This document shows positions 8,384-16,755 of a DNA stretch of 64,000 bases, in pieces (within the stretch, counting starts at the first letter, position 1; each line of letters opens with the position of its first letter). The notes below the pieces were generated by a model, which saw only the letters and a program-made list of their open reading frames with translations, searched no databases and had not been told where the DNA came from. The position numbers were made by a program, and so were the translations under genes. Origin of the DNA: Alphaproteobacteria bacterium. Its GTDB lineage: Bacteria; Pseudomonadota; Alphaproteobacteria; Caedimonadales; UBA1908. The stretch lies in the NCBI GenBank assembly GCA_013911655.1, contig JACESU010000004.1:1-64000 (forward strand). Reading direction: 5' to 3'.

Positions 8384-9799
8384 GTGATCAAAATAAGTAA
8401 ATATGGGACGCTCTTTGGCATAGGGCTTTTGGTGACACAAAGCTGGGGATGCGCGCGCGAGGACGACAAGCAGCTAAAAGCCAAAACCAGCACGGTACTC
8501 ACCACAACGACGATGTTTAGTTACGAGCCAACAGCCTTAGAAGGACCAGAACCCTCGTTTGCATGCAGCAGCACTGTAGGGACGTCACATACCACGAAAG
8601 GGGAAAAAGAAAAGGCCCTGCGCGATCGAGAGCGAGCTCTTCACGAACAAGATCTTGCATTTGTCCTGACAGAGATGGGAGCGGTGCCTCGCGAGATGCT
8701 TGAAGAAATCGCAGCTCTTGGCATGCAACAAGCGATGCCGCATATCGACGCATGCCGCGTATGGGCGCCGTCTCACCTTAGAATAAACGAAAGTGCCCTT
8801 TCAACCTTGGCCCTTGAGATTGCAAAAGAGGAACCTCAAATCGAGATTCCTCTTTTTAAAGATGATGTAAAACTTACCGCAAGGTATTTGGATCCTGGTT
8901 TTAGTGCAGGTGGGATGAGCCTCTTTCTCTCAAAGTGTCTTGCCCAGATGTCTTCGATGCAAGAGTCGTTAGGAGCACTGCCCCAAGCGATTGTTCCAGG
9001 ATGTGGCCATGGTTATGATCTTTGGAAAATGGCCCTGGTGGGGACGATTATCGGCGTTGACAATCATCCTATGCTAGTGAGTGCGAAAAATAAGTTGAAT
9101 CTGCCTGGGAAAACGGCGATGCGTGCGGTGCCTTATTTACCCGAAGGCGTCAAAGTCCGTGACCGCGTAAAAATTCTTGATGGGGACATTTTGCAAGTTT
9201 TGCAAAATAAAGTGTACCAGGACTTCTTTCATATCAGTTACGGCAGCAATTTTATTCACTGTCTTGGACCCGTTCATGCAAGAGCTTACGCAGGCGCTTT
9301 GTTTGGAGGGATGAAGAGCGGAGGTATTGTCTTTGAGTCAGCGCACCTTCCGCTTGTAGAAACGTTTGAGCTATACCGGCAACAAATAGCTAAAAACAAA
9401 GAATTTCCCGGGTACGTTGTTGAGAATATCATCATGGACCCTGCTAAAAAGACGTCATCGAGTAAATATGCAATCCTAGAGGAAACCGGAGAGCAAGTGC
9501 CTCCTGTGGAGTTACGCTTTGGGCCTTATCGTAAAGGAGATAAAAGAAAACTCACTCAAAAACTCCGCGCTCAAAGGCAAGGCGGAGAAGACTTGTATCA
9601 CCGTAGTATTATGGGATATGACGCAAAGACTCTTTTGACTGTTATGACACGTTCAGGGCTTGTCATGGATGATCTTTTTTACCTGACAATAGACAGCAAA
9701 CGTGTTGAACTTTCAGAAGTAAGTGCTGATGGCACACTGACCGATAAATCACAGTTAGAAACTTTGGTGCGTGTGTTATTTATAGGCCATAAACCCTAA
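8384..9799 (+). CDS. Exported class I methyltransferase-like protein, paralogue 1 of 3
   Basis: About 471 residues. GTG 8384 is preferred over the in-frame TTG 8363, because GGAG at 8374-8377 sits six bases before it. The start (VIKISKYG, then FGIGLLVTQSWGC) is a signal peptide, possibly a lipoprotein signal ending at Cys. A Rossmann SAM-binding motif I is seen near residue 204 (IVPGCGHGYD, then GVDNHP as the acidic loop). Shared with the two downstream paralogues are DPGFSAGG ahead of motif I, YGSNFIHCLGP, FPGYVVENI and a closing LVRVLFIGHKP. In this copy the usual motif I Asp is replaced by Pro. Substrate unknown. A long-stem terminator follows at once. Confidence 0.8.
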   Translation: MIKISKYGTLFGIGLLVTQSWGCAREDDKQLKAKTSTVLTTTTMFSYEPTALEGPEPSFACSSTVGTSHTTKGEKEKALRDRERALHEQDLAFVLTEMGAVPREMLEEIAALGMQQAMPHIDACRVWAPSHLRINESALSTLALEIAKEEPQIEIPLFKDDVKLTARYLDPGFSAGGMSLFLSKCLAQMSSMQESLGALPQAIVPGCGHGYDLWKMALVGTIIGVDNHPMLVSAKNKLNLPGKTAMRAVPYLPEGVKVRDRVKILDGDILQVLQNKVYQDFFHISYGSNFIHCLGPVHARAYAGALFGGMKSGGIVFESAHLPLVETFELYRQQIAKNKEFPGYVVENIIMDPAKKTSSSKYAILEETGEQVPPVELRFGPYRKGDKRKLTQKLRAQRQGGEDLYHRSIMGYDAKTLLTVMTRSGLVMDDLFYLTIDSKRVELSEVSADGTLTDKSQLETLVRVLFIGHKP

Positions 9800-9816
9800 G
9801 AACATTTCTTATAAAG

Positions 9817-9867
9817 AAAAAGCGAATCGTTCTGTCATTAAAAAGATAGGTCGTATTCGCTTTTTTT
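9817..9867 (+). terminator. Rho-independent terminator
   Basis: AAAAAGCGAAT (9817-9827) pairs perfectly with ATTCGCTTTTT (9855-9865) across a 27-base loop and is followed by more T. It closes the first methyltransferase gene, so paralogue 2 probably has its own promoter. Confidence 0.7.
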
Positions 9868-9944
9868 AGAACGACACAAAAAAACTTGTATTTATTTAAA
9901 ATTTGACATACCACCTACACCTATCTTGGAATGTGGAGTGTTAG

Positions 9945-11378
9945 ATGAAAAAAGTAAGTATGGTGTGGCTCGCCTTGAGCCTAGCGCCCTTGTGGGCTTC
10001 TCAAAATCCTATAGAGACAGAGATGTCGGAACAGTTTGCAAGAAACGTCTCACAAACCGTGATTCCTCAAGATCTCTTTTTACAGCTGTGCGCGCTTCAG
10101 GCGGACGCTCATCCCAACCGTGATGCCTCATCCACAATGCTCCCTACCCAAACTGAAGCAGAGCACCTTGTGACCATGATTGCGTCTGCTCTTCAAATGA
10201 ACCCAGAACTTCTCAAGCACCAGATGCAGGTATTTGGACGTCAAATTTTGTCAAACGCTTCATCTATAGAAAGGCCGCTATCAGAGGCAAATGAAGGATA
10301 TGCGCGCGCTGCTCATGATATTGAAAGATGTCGTCAGTGGGTGCCGAGGCGTCTTAAAACCGATGAGCGCGCTCTTGCGTCACTGGCCTATGATATTCGA
10401 CAAGAAGCAACCCAGTCGCCCATTGATATTTATGATAGGGATGCCCCTCAAACAGGAAGACGCCTTGATCCAGGATTTTGCTTCGGCGGCACAGATTACC
10501 TTTTACAACAGTGCCTTGCAAAGGTAAGCGCTCTGTTTGACGATCACGGCGTTTCGCCCAAAGTGTTAGATGCAGGATGTGGGCGCGGCGATGCGCTTTG
10601 CAAGCTTTTGGTTGCAGAAGGAGACGTTGTAGCGGGAGATAATCACCCGCTACTTTTAAGTATCAAAGATGCCATTAATGTGCCTGGTAAGACATCTTTA
10701 AAAGCAAAGCCCTATATGCAAAAAGGTGTGGAGATTAAACATAGAAAAAAGATTCTTGTGGGGGATATGATTCATATCTTGGAAAAACATGAGTATCAAG
10801 ATTTCTTTGATGTGAGTTACTCAGGGAACTTTATCCATTGTCTGTCGCCCCTTAGGGCAGCGCTTTACGGCAAGTCGTTGTATATCAGCCATAAAAAGGG
10901 GGGATGGTCCTATGCGTCGGCTCATCTTCCCGATAGGGACGCATTTGACTTGTACCGTCAGCAAATTGATCAGGACAAGAAGTTTCCTGGCTACTTTGTT
11001 GAAAATATATTAATCGATACACAGACTTTAATTTCCCAAAAACGCTACATGAGTTTGGATGAAGAAAGGGACGATATGGCGCCTGTGGAACTAAGGTACG
11101 CGCATTATCGCCAATATGATGGGCGCACGCCCCAAGAGCGTTTTTTTCAAGGATTATCCTCACAAAGTCAATCACTTCATCGTAGTCATGTGGGATACGA
11201 TGCGCATAGTCTCTCGTCGCTTTTTATCAGATCAGGTTTTGAGATTAGGGATCTTTTCTACATGTCCATTGAGGGGGTACGTGTGGATGTGAAAGTGATC
11301 AGTGAAGATGGGCATATCGCGGGCGCCGTGCAGCTTGAGGCGTTAGCGCGGATCTGTGTCATCGCTCAAAAGCCATAA
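9945..11378 (+). CDS. Exported class I methyltransferase-like protein, paralogue 2 of 3
   Basis: 477 residues from ATG 9945, with GTGGAG at 9933-9938. MKKVSMVWLALSLAPLWA is a clean Sec signal peptide with an AxA-like cleavage site. This copy has the best SAM motif I of the three: VLDAGCGRGD near residue 206, then VAGDNHP. It shares with its neighbours LDPGFCFGG, DVSYSGNFIHC, FPGYFVENI and the C-terminal ARICVIAQKP. A TTGACA sits at 9903-9908 in the gap, but no well-spaced -10 could be fixed. Only 27 bases separate it from paralogue 3, so those two probably form an operon. Because SAM is cytosolic, an exported enzyme implies action in a SAM-containing compartment such as a host cell (inference). 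Confidence 0.85.
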   Translation: MKKVSMVWLALSLAPLWASQNPIETEMSEQFARNVSQTVIPQDLFLQLCALQADAHPNRDASSTMLPTQTEAEHLVTMIASALQMNPELLKHQMQVFGRQILSNASSIERPLSEANEGYARAAHDIERCRQWVPRRLKTDERALASLAYDIRQEATQSPIDIYDRDAPQTGRRLDPGFCFGGTDYLLQQCLAKVSALFDDHGVSPKVLDAGCGRGDALCKLLVAEGDVVAGDNHPLLLSIKDAINVPGKTSLKAKPYMQKGVEIKHRKKILVGDMIHILEKHEYQDFFDVSYSGNFIHCLSPLRAALYGKSLYISHKKGGWSYASAHLPDRDAFDLYRQQIDQDKKFPGYFVENILIDTQTLISQKRYMSLDEERDDMAPVELRYAHYRQYDGRTPQERFFQGLSSQSQSLHRSHVGYDAHSLSSLFIRSGFEIRDLFYMSIEGVRVDVKVISEDGHIAGAVQLEALARICVIAQKP

Positions 11379-11405
11379 AATAGTAGCAAGTTTATAAAGG
11401 AAATA

Positions 11406-12724
11406 ATGATGAAAAAGCATCTGATGTGGACGTATTTTTTGATTTTGATGTTGAGTATCTGTGTGCCGCTTGAAGCAAGTGACGAGGATGATCGGCGCCC
11501 TCCCGTTACCACCTCTTCGGAGTTGGATGGAGAGGAAGATACAGCAGATACGGTTTCTTATGAATCCGTTGATGAAGAGGTGATTTTTGATCATGTTGAA
11601 GCAGGGGAAGCCTATGCTAGGCTCTCGTTTCAAGATCCAGACGCATTGTACCGAAAAACACTAGATCTGATGCGGTTGCTCGAAGGGCGAGATCAGCCAG
11701 AAGACTATTTATGCCACATCTTCTTGCCAGAATCTGTGCGCCAAGATAAAGAAATTTTACGAGCAATTGATAGGATTTTGACAAAGAAATCCCTAGATAG
11801 CCCTATCCATGTTAAGTATCCTCTTTTACAAACTGAGGGACTTGCCTATGATCCGGGCTATAGTTTTGGGGGGATGACGTGGCTTAAACAAGAATGCCTG
11901 CGCGAGGTGCGTTTCCGGACGAACCAAGGGCAACCGGTTCAGTTGCTTGATGCGGGATGTGGTCACTTTTATTTTACCTTCCCGGCACTGTTGGCGGGCG
12001 CAACCGTAAGCGCGGTTGACCAGCATTCAGAACTTAATAATCCTAAATTCTTTGGGTGTCCTTATGAAGATCTTGAAAAAATTCAAAGCACTTTTCCAGA
12101 AAAAGGGCTAAGAGAAAAACTGACCATTTCAAACACTGACGTTTTAACGTATTTGGACGGAAAAAATAACTTTTTGATGTGAGCTATTCAGGGGACGTTA
12201 TTCACTATCAATCATGCCTTCAAGCATCACGTTATGTGCACAAACTCTATGTTGCCACAAAGCCAGGGGGGATGACGTATGCGTGTGTGCATGTGCCAGA
12301 AGCAGCGGCCTTTGAAGTTTATAGCAAGGCAAAAATGGCAGGAAAGAAATTCCCAGGTTATTATGTGCGCAATACCATGACAGAAAAAACAGGAAAGACA
12401 AAGTCTGCTTATGCGCCTCTTGACGGCGAGGGGGATGATCTATCGCCTGCGTATCTTCGGGCAGGCTTTCACACGCCTCATAATAGCGAGACGGCTAAAG
12501 AGAAAGCAAAAAAGCTTTTAGTGCGAGAGTGTCAGTTTACGCACCGGGCGATTTTGGGATTTGACGCAGCTTGCTTGCGAACCCTTTTTGAAGAGGCTGG
12601 TTTTGTGGTCATTGACTTGTCTTATCGTGCAACGACCGGACGCTTTCCTGAGTACACCGTGCTATCGGCTGATTTACTCAAGATCATTGCACGGGTACAG
12701 ATCATTGCGCTAAAGCCCCTATAA
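11406..12724 (+). pseudogene. Exported class I methyltransferase-like protein, paralogue 3 of 3, frameshifted
   Basis: Two abutting frames make up one gene. 11406-12182 holds a signal peptide (MMKKHLM...SICVPLEA), an acidic linker, YDPGYSFGG and SAM motif I (LLDAGCGHFY, near residue 180), and ends ...NNFLM. 12179-12724 starts at a GTG and continues SYSGDVIHYQS, FPGYYVRNT and IARVQIIALKP. Comparison with paralogue 2 (FFDVSYSGN) shows that one T is missing from the T5 run at 12171-12175; restoring it gives NNFFDVSYSGD without a break. This could be a real loss of function, an assembly error, or less likely a -1 slip. Motif I is also altered after GCG (HFY instead of RGD). Confidence 0.8.
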
Positions 12725-12752
12725 GACAAGGGGGAAAGCCTGCTCTATTTAT

Positions 12753-12784
12753 AAAAAGGCCGTTGGTTATAGGGCGGCTTTTTT
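12753..12784 (+). terminator. Rho-independent terminator
   Basis: AAAAAGGCCG (12753-12762) pairs with CGGCTTTTTT (12775-12784), including one G-T pair, with a T-tract on the 3' arm. It ends the methyltransferase 2-3 transcript. Confidence 0.75.
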
Positions 12785-12857
12785 GTGGAATGGTTTAGCT
12801 TTGCAAGACATGGATGACAAAAGGCTGGGGATCAGGCATAAAGAAAAGCAGTTACCT

Positions 12858-12931
12858 GGTGCCGCCGGGGAGGATTGAACTCCCGGCCTCACCCTTACCA
12901 AGGGTGCGCTCTGCCACTGAGCTACGGCGGC
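12858..12931 (-). tRNA. tRNA-Thr (anticodon GGT)
   Basis: On the minus strand the acceptor stem GCCGCCG pairs with CGGCGGC. The D arm contains GCTCAGTGGCAGAGC, the anticodon loop is TTGGTAA between CACCC and GGGTG, and the T arm contains GTTCAATCC. The CCA end is encoded. The sequence closely follows the usual alphaproteobacterial tRNA-Thr(GGT). Confidence 0.96.
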
Positions 12932-12972
12932 GACAAGACAACGTTTATAGGATTTAACGACAGGTTGCAAGT

Positions 12973-13203
12973 ATGGAAGATAACTTCTTTAAAAAGTTTG
13001 GACAAAAAACGCAGCAAAAGGCCCGGGAAGATCGTTTGGCAAAGGCCTTACGGGAAAATTTGCGTAAGCGTAAGTATCAGCAACGCGCCAGAATTGAGCA
13101 AGAAGAGCCCGTAACGGATGAAGATAGCTTTGAGAACGCTGTTTTTCAAGAAGGTGAGCGTGCGCCTGAAAACCAAGATACAGAAAAAGAGACACCTAAA
13201 TAA
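12973..13203 (+). CDS. Small charged conserved protein
   Basis: 76 residues, strongly charged, with no signal or membrane segment. The core (REDRLAKALRENLRKRKYQQRAR) is a basic predicted helix, followed by an acidic Glu/Asp-rich tail. Short proteins with a similar LAKALRxNLxRRKxQ core are widespread in Alphaproteobacteria as hypothetical genes, which supports it being real. It is divergent from tRNA-Thr. The function is unknown; the basic helix could bind nucleic acid (inference only). Confidence 0.7.
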   Translation: MEDNFFKKFGQKTQQKAREDRLAKALRENLRKRKYQQRARIEQEEPVTDEDSFENAVFQEGERAPENQDTEKETPK

Positions 13204-13395
13204 TCAAAGAAGTAAGCAAAGCAAGACATAGACCTCGTTGTGAAAGCTAGGGCGCTTCGTGGGTACGCCTTCGTATGCGTCTGCGGGGTGAAAGGCTATT
13301 TTTACTATGAGGGTTTCTTGCAGTGTGTTTATTTCCCCCTCTAAGCCCCAGAATCTAAGAGGTTTTTCTAGGTGTAGCGCCTGACATACTGATTT
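13204..13395 (-). pseudogene. Stop-free minus-strand stretch without a start, possible gene remnant
   Basis: In the 384-base gap 13204-13587 no intact gene is visible. On the minus strand, 63 codons are open from just after a TAA at 13396-13398 to a stop at 13204-13206. The product is protein-like (LEKPLRFWGLEGEI, then FHPADAYEGVP) but has no ATG, GTG or TTG start. The same frame upstream of the TAA also gives a plausible peptide (VVRLLEENASFRDSLLKV). This looks like the decayed end of a gene but may be chance. Confidence 0.25.
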
Positions 13396-13587
13396 TTAAG
13401 TTACCTTTAACAGAGAATCCCTAAAAGAGGCGTTTTCTTCTAATAATCTGACAACTATTTTAGGCTGTCATGAAGTTTTTTCATTGACTATATTTCAAGG
13501 ATTCATAAAAAATCTGACACTCTATTATGAATAGTTAATATGTATTCTCTATAATAAAAATAATGAGACTGTTTTAGTGAGGGAAAT

Positions 13588-13998
13588 ATGAAAGGTACAT
13601 ATATCGCAGCTTGCTGCGCGCTTTTGTTAGGGATTGGATCAAGTGTTTACGCAGAAGGGACAAAACCACAAGGTGACGGCGCGGACGGTGTGAAAAAAGA
13701 AGAAGTAGCTGGCGCTGCTCATGCTGAAAGCGCGAATGAGATGGTAAGCGTGGCAGGACAAGAGGTCGAGAAAAACGGCGTTTATACCTTAGAGGTCGCA
13801 AAGGATATGACAAGTTTTTACGCGTCAAGGCCCCTGCCAGAAGGATTGACAAAAGATGCGGACGGACGAGTGATGGCCACAAAACGAGTCATAGAGAATG
13901 TCAAAGGAGTGGATATTGAAAAAATGGTGGACGATCTGGGAGCTTCAGGATTCGAGGTGACCAAAGTCACGAAGGAACATACTCCACCGACAGCTTGA
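13588..13998 (+). CDS. Exported protein of unknown function
   Basis: 136 residues. MKGTYIAACCALLLGIGSSVYA is a clear signal peptide. The mature protein starts with a low-complexity Gly/Lys/Glu/Ala stretch (about residues 23-50), then a small domain with LEVAKDMTSFYASRPLPEGL and a C-terminal region that reads like an alpha-beta fold (VENVKGVDIEKMVDDLGASGFEV). A perfect TATAAT lies at 13550-13555, 32 bases before the start, with no good -35 box. A strong bidirectional terminator follows. No family recognised. Confidence 0.75.
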   Translation: MKGTYIAACCALLLGIGSSVYAEGTKPQGDGADGVKKEEVAGAAHAESANEMVSVAGQEVEKNGVYTLEVAKDMTSFYASRPLPEGLTKDADGRVMATKRVIENVKGVDIEKMVDDLGASGFEVTKVTKEHTPPTA

Positions 13999-14023
13999 TT
14001 GCGAAGATAAATAAAAAAAAATG

Positions 14024-14055
14024 ATACCGGGAAAGAGTCGTATCTTTCCCGGTAT
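14024..14055. terminator. Strong bidirectional terminator
   Basis: ATACCGGGAAAGA (14024-14036) and TCTTTCCCGGTAT (14043-14055) form a 13-bp perfect stem with a six-base loop. On the minus strand it runs into a long T-tract (the A-run at 14012-14021), fitting the end of the suc-lpd operon; on the plus strand it ends the 13588-13998 gene. Confidence 0.85.
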
Positions 14056-14065
14056 ATGATATGTC

Positions 14066-15472
14066 TTAGATATGAATGGCCCGCTTGAGGGCGTCAAGGG
14101 CCGCTTCTTTAACGGCTTCGTTCACGGTGGGATGCGCGTGACAGGTGCGTGCCACATCTTCTGAAGATGCTCGGTATTCAAGGGCAAGAGCGGCTTCAGC
14201 AATCATGGTGCCAGCCTCTTCTTGGATAATATGAACGCCTAAAATCTCGTCCGTTTGTGCGTGGGAAAGAATCTTCACAAATCCCTCAGTACGGGCGTTG
14301 GCGCGCGCGCGCGCGTTGGCCGAAAAGGGGAACTTGCCCACCACAAAGGGCACGCCCTTGGCTTCAAGCTGCTCTTGGGTCTGCCCCACAGTCGCAACTT
14401 CGGGCGAGGTGTAAATAATCGCCGGAATGGCGCCGTAATTTACGTGCGGTTTTTGCCCCGCCAGCATTTCTGCAAGGGCAACGCCTTCTTCTTCAGCTTT
14501 GTGAGCGAGCATGGCCCCGCCAATGACGTCACCAATGGCATAAATCCCTGGTACGGCGGTCGCAAAATGACCGTCGACGGCGATAAATCCACGTTCGTCC
14601 GTGGCAAGCCCAATGGCCTCGAGGTTAAGCCCCTCGGTATGTGGCCTGCGACCCGCACAAGAAAGGAGAATATCGCAGCTCAGTTTTTCTTCTTTGCCGC
14701 CATCAGACGGTGTTGTAAAGACGCTAAGCCCCCCCTTCGTTTTCTCAACCCTTGCAACCTTTGTGGACAGCATAAATTCCATCCCCTGGTTTTTAAGGCT
14801 TTTCATGAGGGCTGTGGCAACTTCGCGGTCAAGGGCTGGTACCAGACGGTCAAAATACTCGATCACGGTGACTTTGGCTCCAAAGCGTCGCCACACCGAT
14901 CCCATCTCAAGGCCGATATAGCCCCCCCCAATGACGATCAAGTGCCCTGGGACCTTGTCCAGGGACAGAGCGCCCGTGGAGGTCACGATTGTCTTTTCGT
15001 CAATGTCGACCCCTGGCAGGGTTGTAGGCGTTGATCCTGTGGCAATCACAATTTTAGGTGCCGTAATTTCGGTGGTGCCCGCAGGTCCTGTCACACTTAA
15101 GGTTTGTGCGTTTTTGAAGGCGGCGCGGCCTTGTACAAAGGTGACCTTGTTCTTTTTAAACAGAAACTGAACGCCCTTGGTCAGGTCTTCCACCACCTTG
15201 TCTTTGCGTGCCATCATGGCCCCAAGGTCAAGCCCCACTTTATCCACTTTGATCCCGTGAGCTTTCAAGTCCGAGGTCGTTTGGGTATAAAGATGAGACG
15301 ATTGCAAAAGGGCTTTAGACGGGATGCACCCGATATTCAGGCATGTCCCGCCAAGGCTTGCGCGTTCTTCAACGCAGGCAACGTTCATCCCAAGCTGGGC
15401 CGCGCGAATGGCGGCCACATATCCCCCAGGACCAGCGCCAATCACGATCAGATCAAAAGTGGTTTGTGCCAT
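14066..15472 (-). CDS. lpd: Dihydrolipoamide dehydrogenase (E3)
   Basis: About 468 residues from ATG 15472. AGGAGA lies just upstream and the FAD motif follows at once (DLIVIGAGPGGYVAAI), so the 36-codon upstream extension is not used. The redox disulfide is in GGTCLNIGCIPSKALL, the NAD site is VIGGGYIGLEMG, and the second FAD motif is GIYAIGDV. The catalytic His-Glu pair is in CHAHPTVNEAVKEA. E3 reoxidises the lipoyl group of 2-oxoglutarate dehydrogenase, making NADH. It is the last gene of the suc operon, 10 bases after sucB, and ends at a strong terminator. Confidence 0.97.
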   Translation of the reverse strand: MAQTTFDLIVIGAGPGGYVAAIRAAQLGMNVACVEERASLGGTCLNIGCIPSKALLQSSHLYTQTTSDLKAHGIKVDKVGLDLGAMMARKDKVVEDLTKGVQFLFKKNKVTFVQGRAAFKNAQTLSVTGPAGTTEITAPKIVIATGSTPTTLPGVDIDEKTIVTSTGALSLDKVPGHLIVIGGGYIGLEMGSVWRRFGAKVTVIEYFDRLVPALDREVATALMKSLKNQGMEFMLSTKVARVEKTKGGLSVFTTPSDGGKEEKLSCDILLSCAGRRPHTEGLNLEAIGLATDERGFIAVDGHFATAVPGIYAIGDVIGGAMLAHKAEEEGVALAEMLAGQKPHVNYGAIPAIIYTSPEVATVGQTQEQLEAKGVPFVVGKFPFSANARARANARTEGFVKILSHAQTDEILGVHIIQEEAGTMIAEAALALEYRASSEDVARTCHAHPTVNEAVKEAALDALKRAIHI

Positions 15473-15482
15473 GACGTTCTCC

Positions 15483-16730
15483 TTAAATTTCCAAAAGAAG
15501 ACGCTCGGGGTCTTCGATGCATTCTTTGACACGCACAAGGAAGGTAACAGCCTCACGTCCGTCCACCAAGCGGTGGTCATAGCTAAGGGCTACATACATC
15601 ATGGGGCGCACCTCTATTTTGCCGTCGACAACCATGGGGCGTTCTTGGATCTTGTGCATGCCCAAAATACCGGATTGGGGTGTGTTGAGAATGGGCGTGG
15701 ACATGAGCGAGCCAAAGATGCCGCCATTAGTGATGGTAAAGGTACCGCCACTCAGGTCCTGCATGGAAAGCTTGCCCTCTCGCGCCTTTTTGCCAAGCGC
15801 CCCGATGGTCTTTTCGACATCGGCAAAGTTGAGTTTATCAGCAGCTCGCACCACCGGCACCACAAGCCCTTGGGGGGAGGAGACCGCGACACTGATGTCG
15901 TAATAGTTCTTGTAGACAATCTCGTCCCCATCAATCTGCGCATTAATGGCCGGAATTTCTTTGAGTGCCGTAACACAGGCTTTGGTGAAAAAGGACATGA
16001 AGCCAAGTCGTACGCCGTACTTTTTTTCAAACGAGTCTTGATAACGTTTGCGTGTGGCCATGACGTTGGTCATGTCGATCTCGTTAAAAGTCGTCAGCAT
16101 GGCGGCGGTGTTTTGGGCTTCTTTCAAACGCTCAGCGATGCGTTGGCGTAGGCGTGAAAGTTTCACGCGCTCTTCTTGTGGGGCCTCAGAGCCGTTCCCG
16201 TTGCCATTCCCGTTTAAGGGAAGCTCGAGGGCAATGCCCGTACTTAACGAGGGGGCAGGCGCGCCGAGCACATCGGCCTTTAGAAGACGGCCATCTTTGC
16301 CGCTGCCTTGAAGGGTGGTGGGGTCCAGTCCTTTTTCTTCACCGAGTTTTCTCACAGCCGGTGAAAGCTTGTCAGAAGCCGAGCTTGCTATGGTGGCGGG
16401 CACACTGCTTGGCAGCGGCGGCGCGCTCATCGGCGCAGGCGTTGGGGTGGGGGCAGCGGTAGCGGCAGGCGCCGAAGTGACAGTGGGCGCTGCGGCCGAG
16501 TCAATCTCGCCTAAAAGATCTCCCACGGCGACGGTCACGCCGTCTGCTGCTGAAATAGACGTCAAAACGCCGCTTGCAGGCGCATTGACTTCTAGGGTGA
16601 CTTTGTCGGTTTCAAGCTCCAAAAGGGTTTCATCGGCCTTGACGGCTTCGCCCACCTTTTTCAGCCACTTAGAAACGGTAGCTTCGGTGACGGATTCGCC
16701 AAGGGGAGGGACTTTGATGGGTTGTTGCAT
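15483..16730 (-). CDS. sucB: 2-oxoglutarate dehydrogenase E2, dihydrolipoyl succinyltransferase
   Basis: 415 residues. Domains in order: a lipoyl domain (residues ~1-77, lipoyl Lys in ETDKVTLEV), an Ala/Pro-rich flexible linker (~80-115), a peripheral subunit-binding domain ([15 protein letters not shown]), a Gly/Asn-rich linker (NGNGNGNGS), and the catalytic acyltransferase domain ending with the active-site [13 protein letters not shown]. It forms the core of the 2-oxoglutarate dehydrogenase complex and moves succinyl groups to CoA. AAAGGAG precedes the ATG. It sits between sucA and lpd in the expected order. Confidence 0.97.
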   Translation of the reverse strand: MQQPIKVPPLGESVTEATVSKWLKKVGEAVKADETLLELETDKVTLEVNAPASGVLTSISAADGVTVAVGDLLGEIDSAAAPTVTSAPAATAAPTPTPAPMSAPPLPSSVPATIASSASDKLSPAVRKLGEEKGLDPTTLQGSGKDGRLLKADVLGAPAPSLSTGIALELPLNGNGNGNGSEAPQEERVKLSRLRQRIAERLKEAQNTAAMLTTFNEIDMTNVMATRKRYQDSFEKKYGVRLGFMSFFTKACVTALKEIPAINAQIDGDEIVYKNYYDISVAVSSPQGLVVPVVRAADKLNFADVEKTIGALGKKAREGKLSMQDLSGGTFTITNGGIFGSLMSTPILNTPQSGILGMHKIQERPMVVDGKIEVRPMMYVALSYDHRLVDGREAVTFLVRVKECIEDPERLLLEI

Positions 16731-16755
16731 CTTTCTTTTTCTCCTTTAGGAATAA

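Noticed and set aside
9903-9927. TTGACA plus TATCTT as a promoter of methyltransferase 2
   Set aside because: The spacer is only 13 bases, too short for a normal promoter.
14255-15034. A 259-codon plus-strand frame opposite lpd
   Set aside because: Antisense to a certain gene whose codon bias keeps the opposite frame open; the product resembles no protein.
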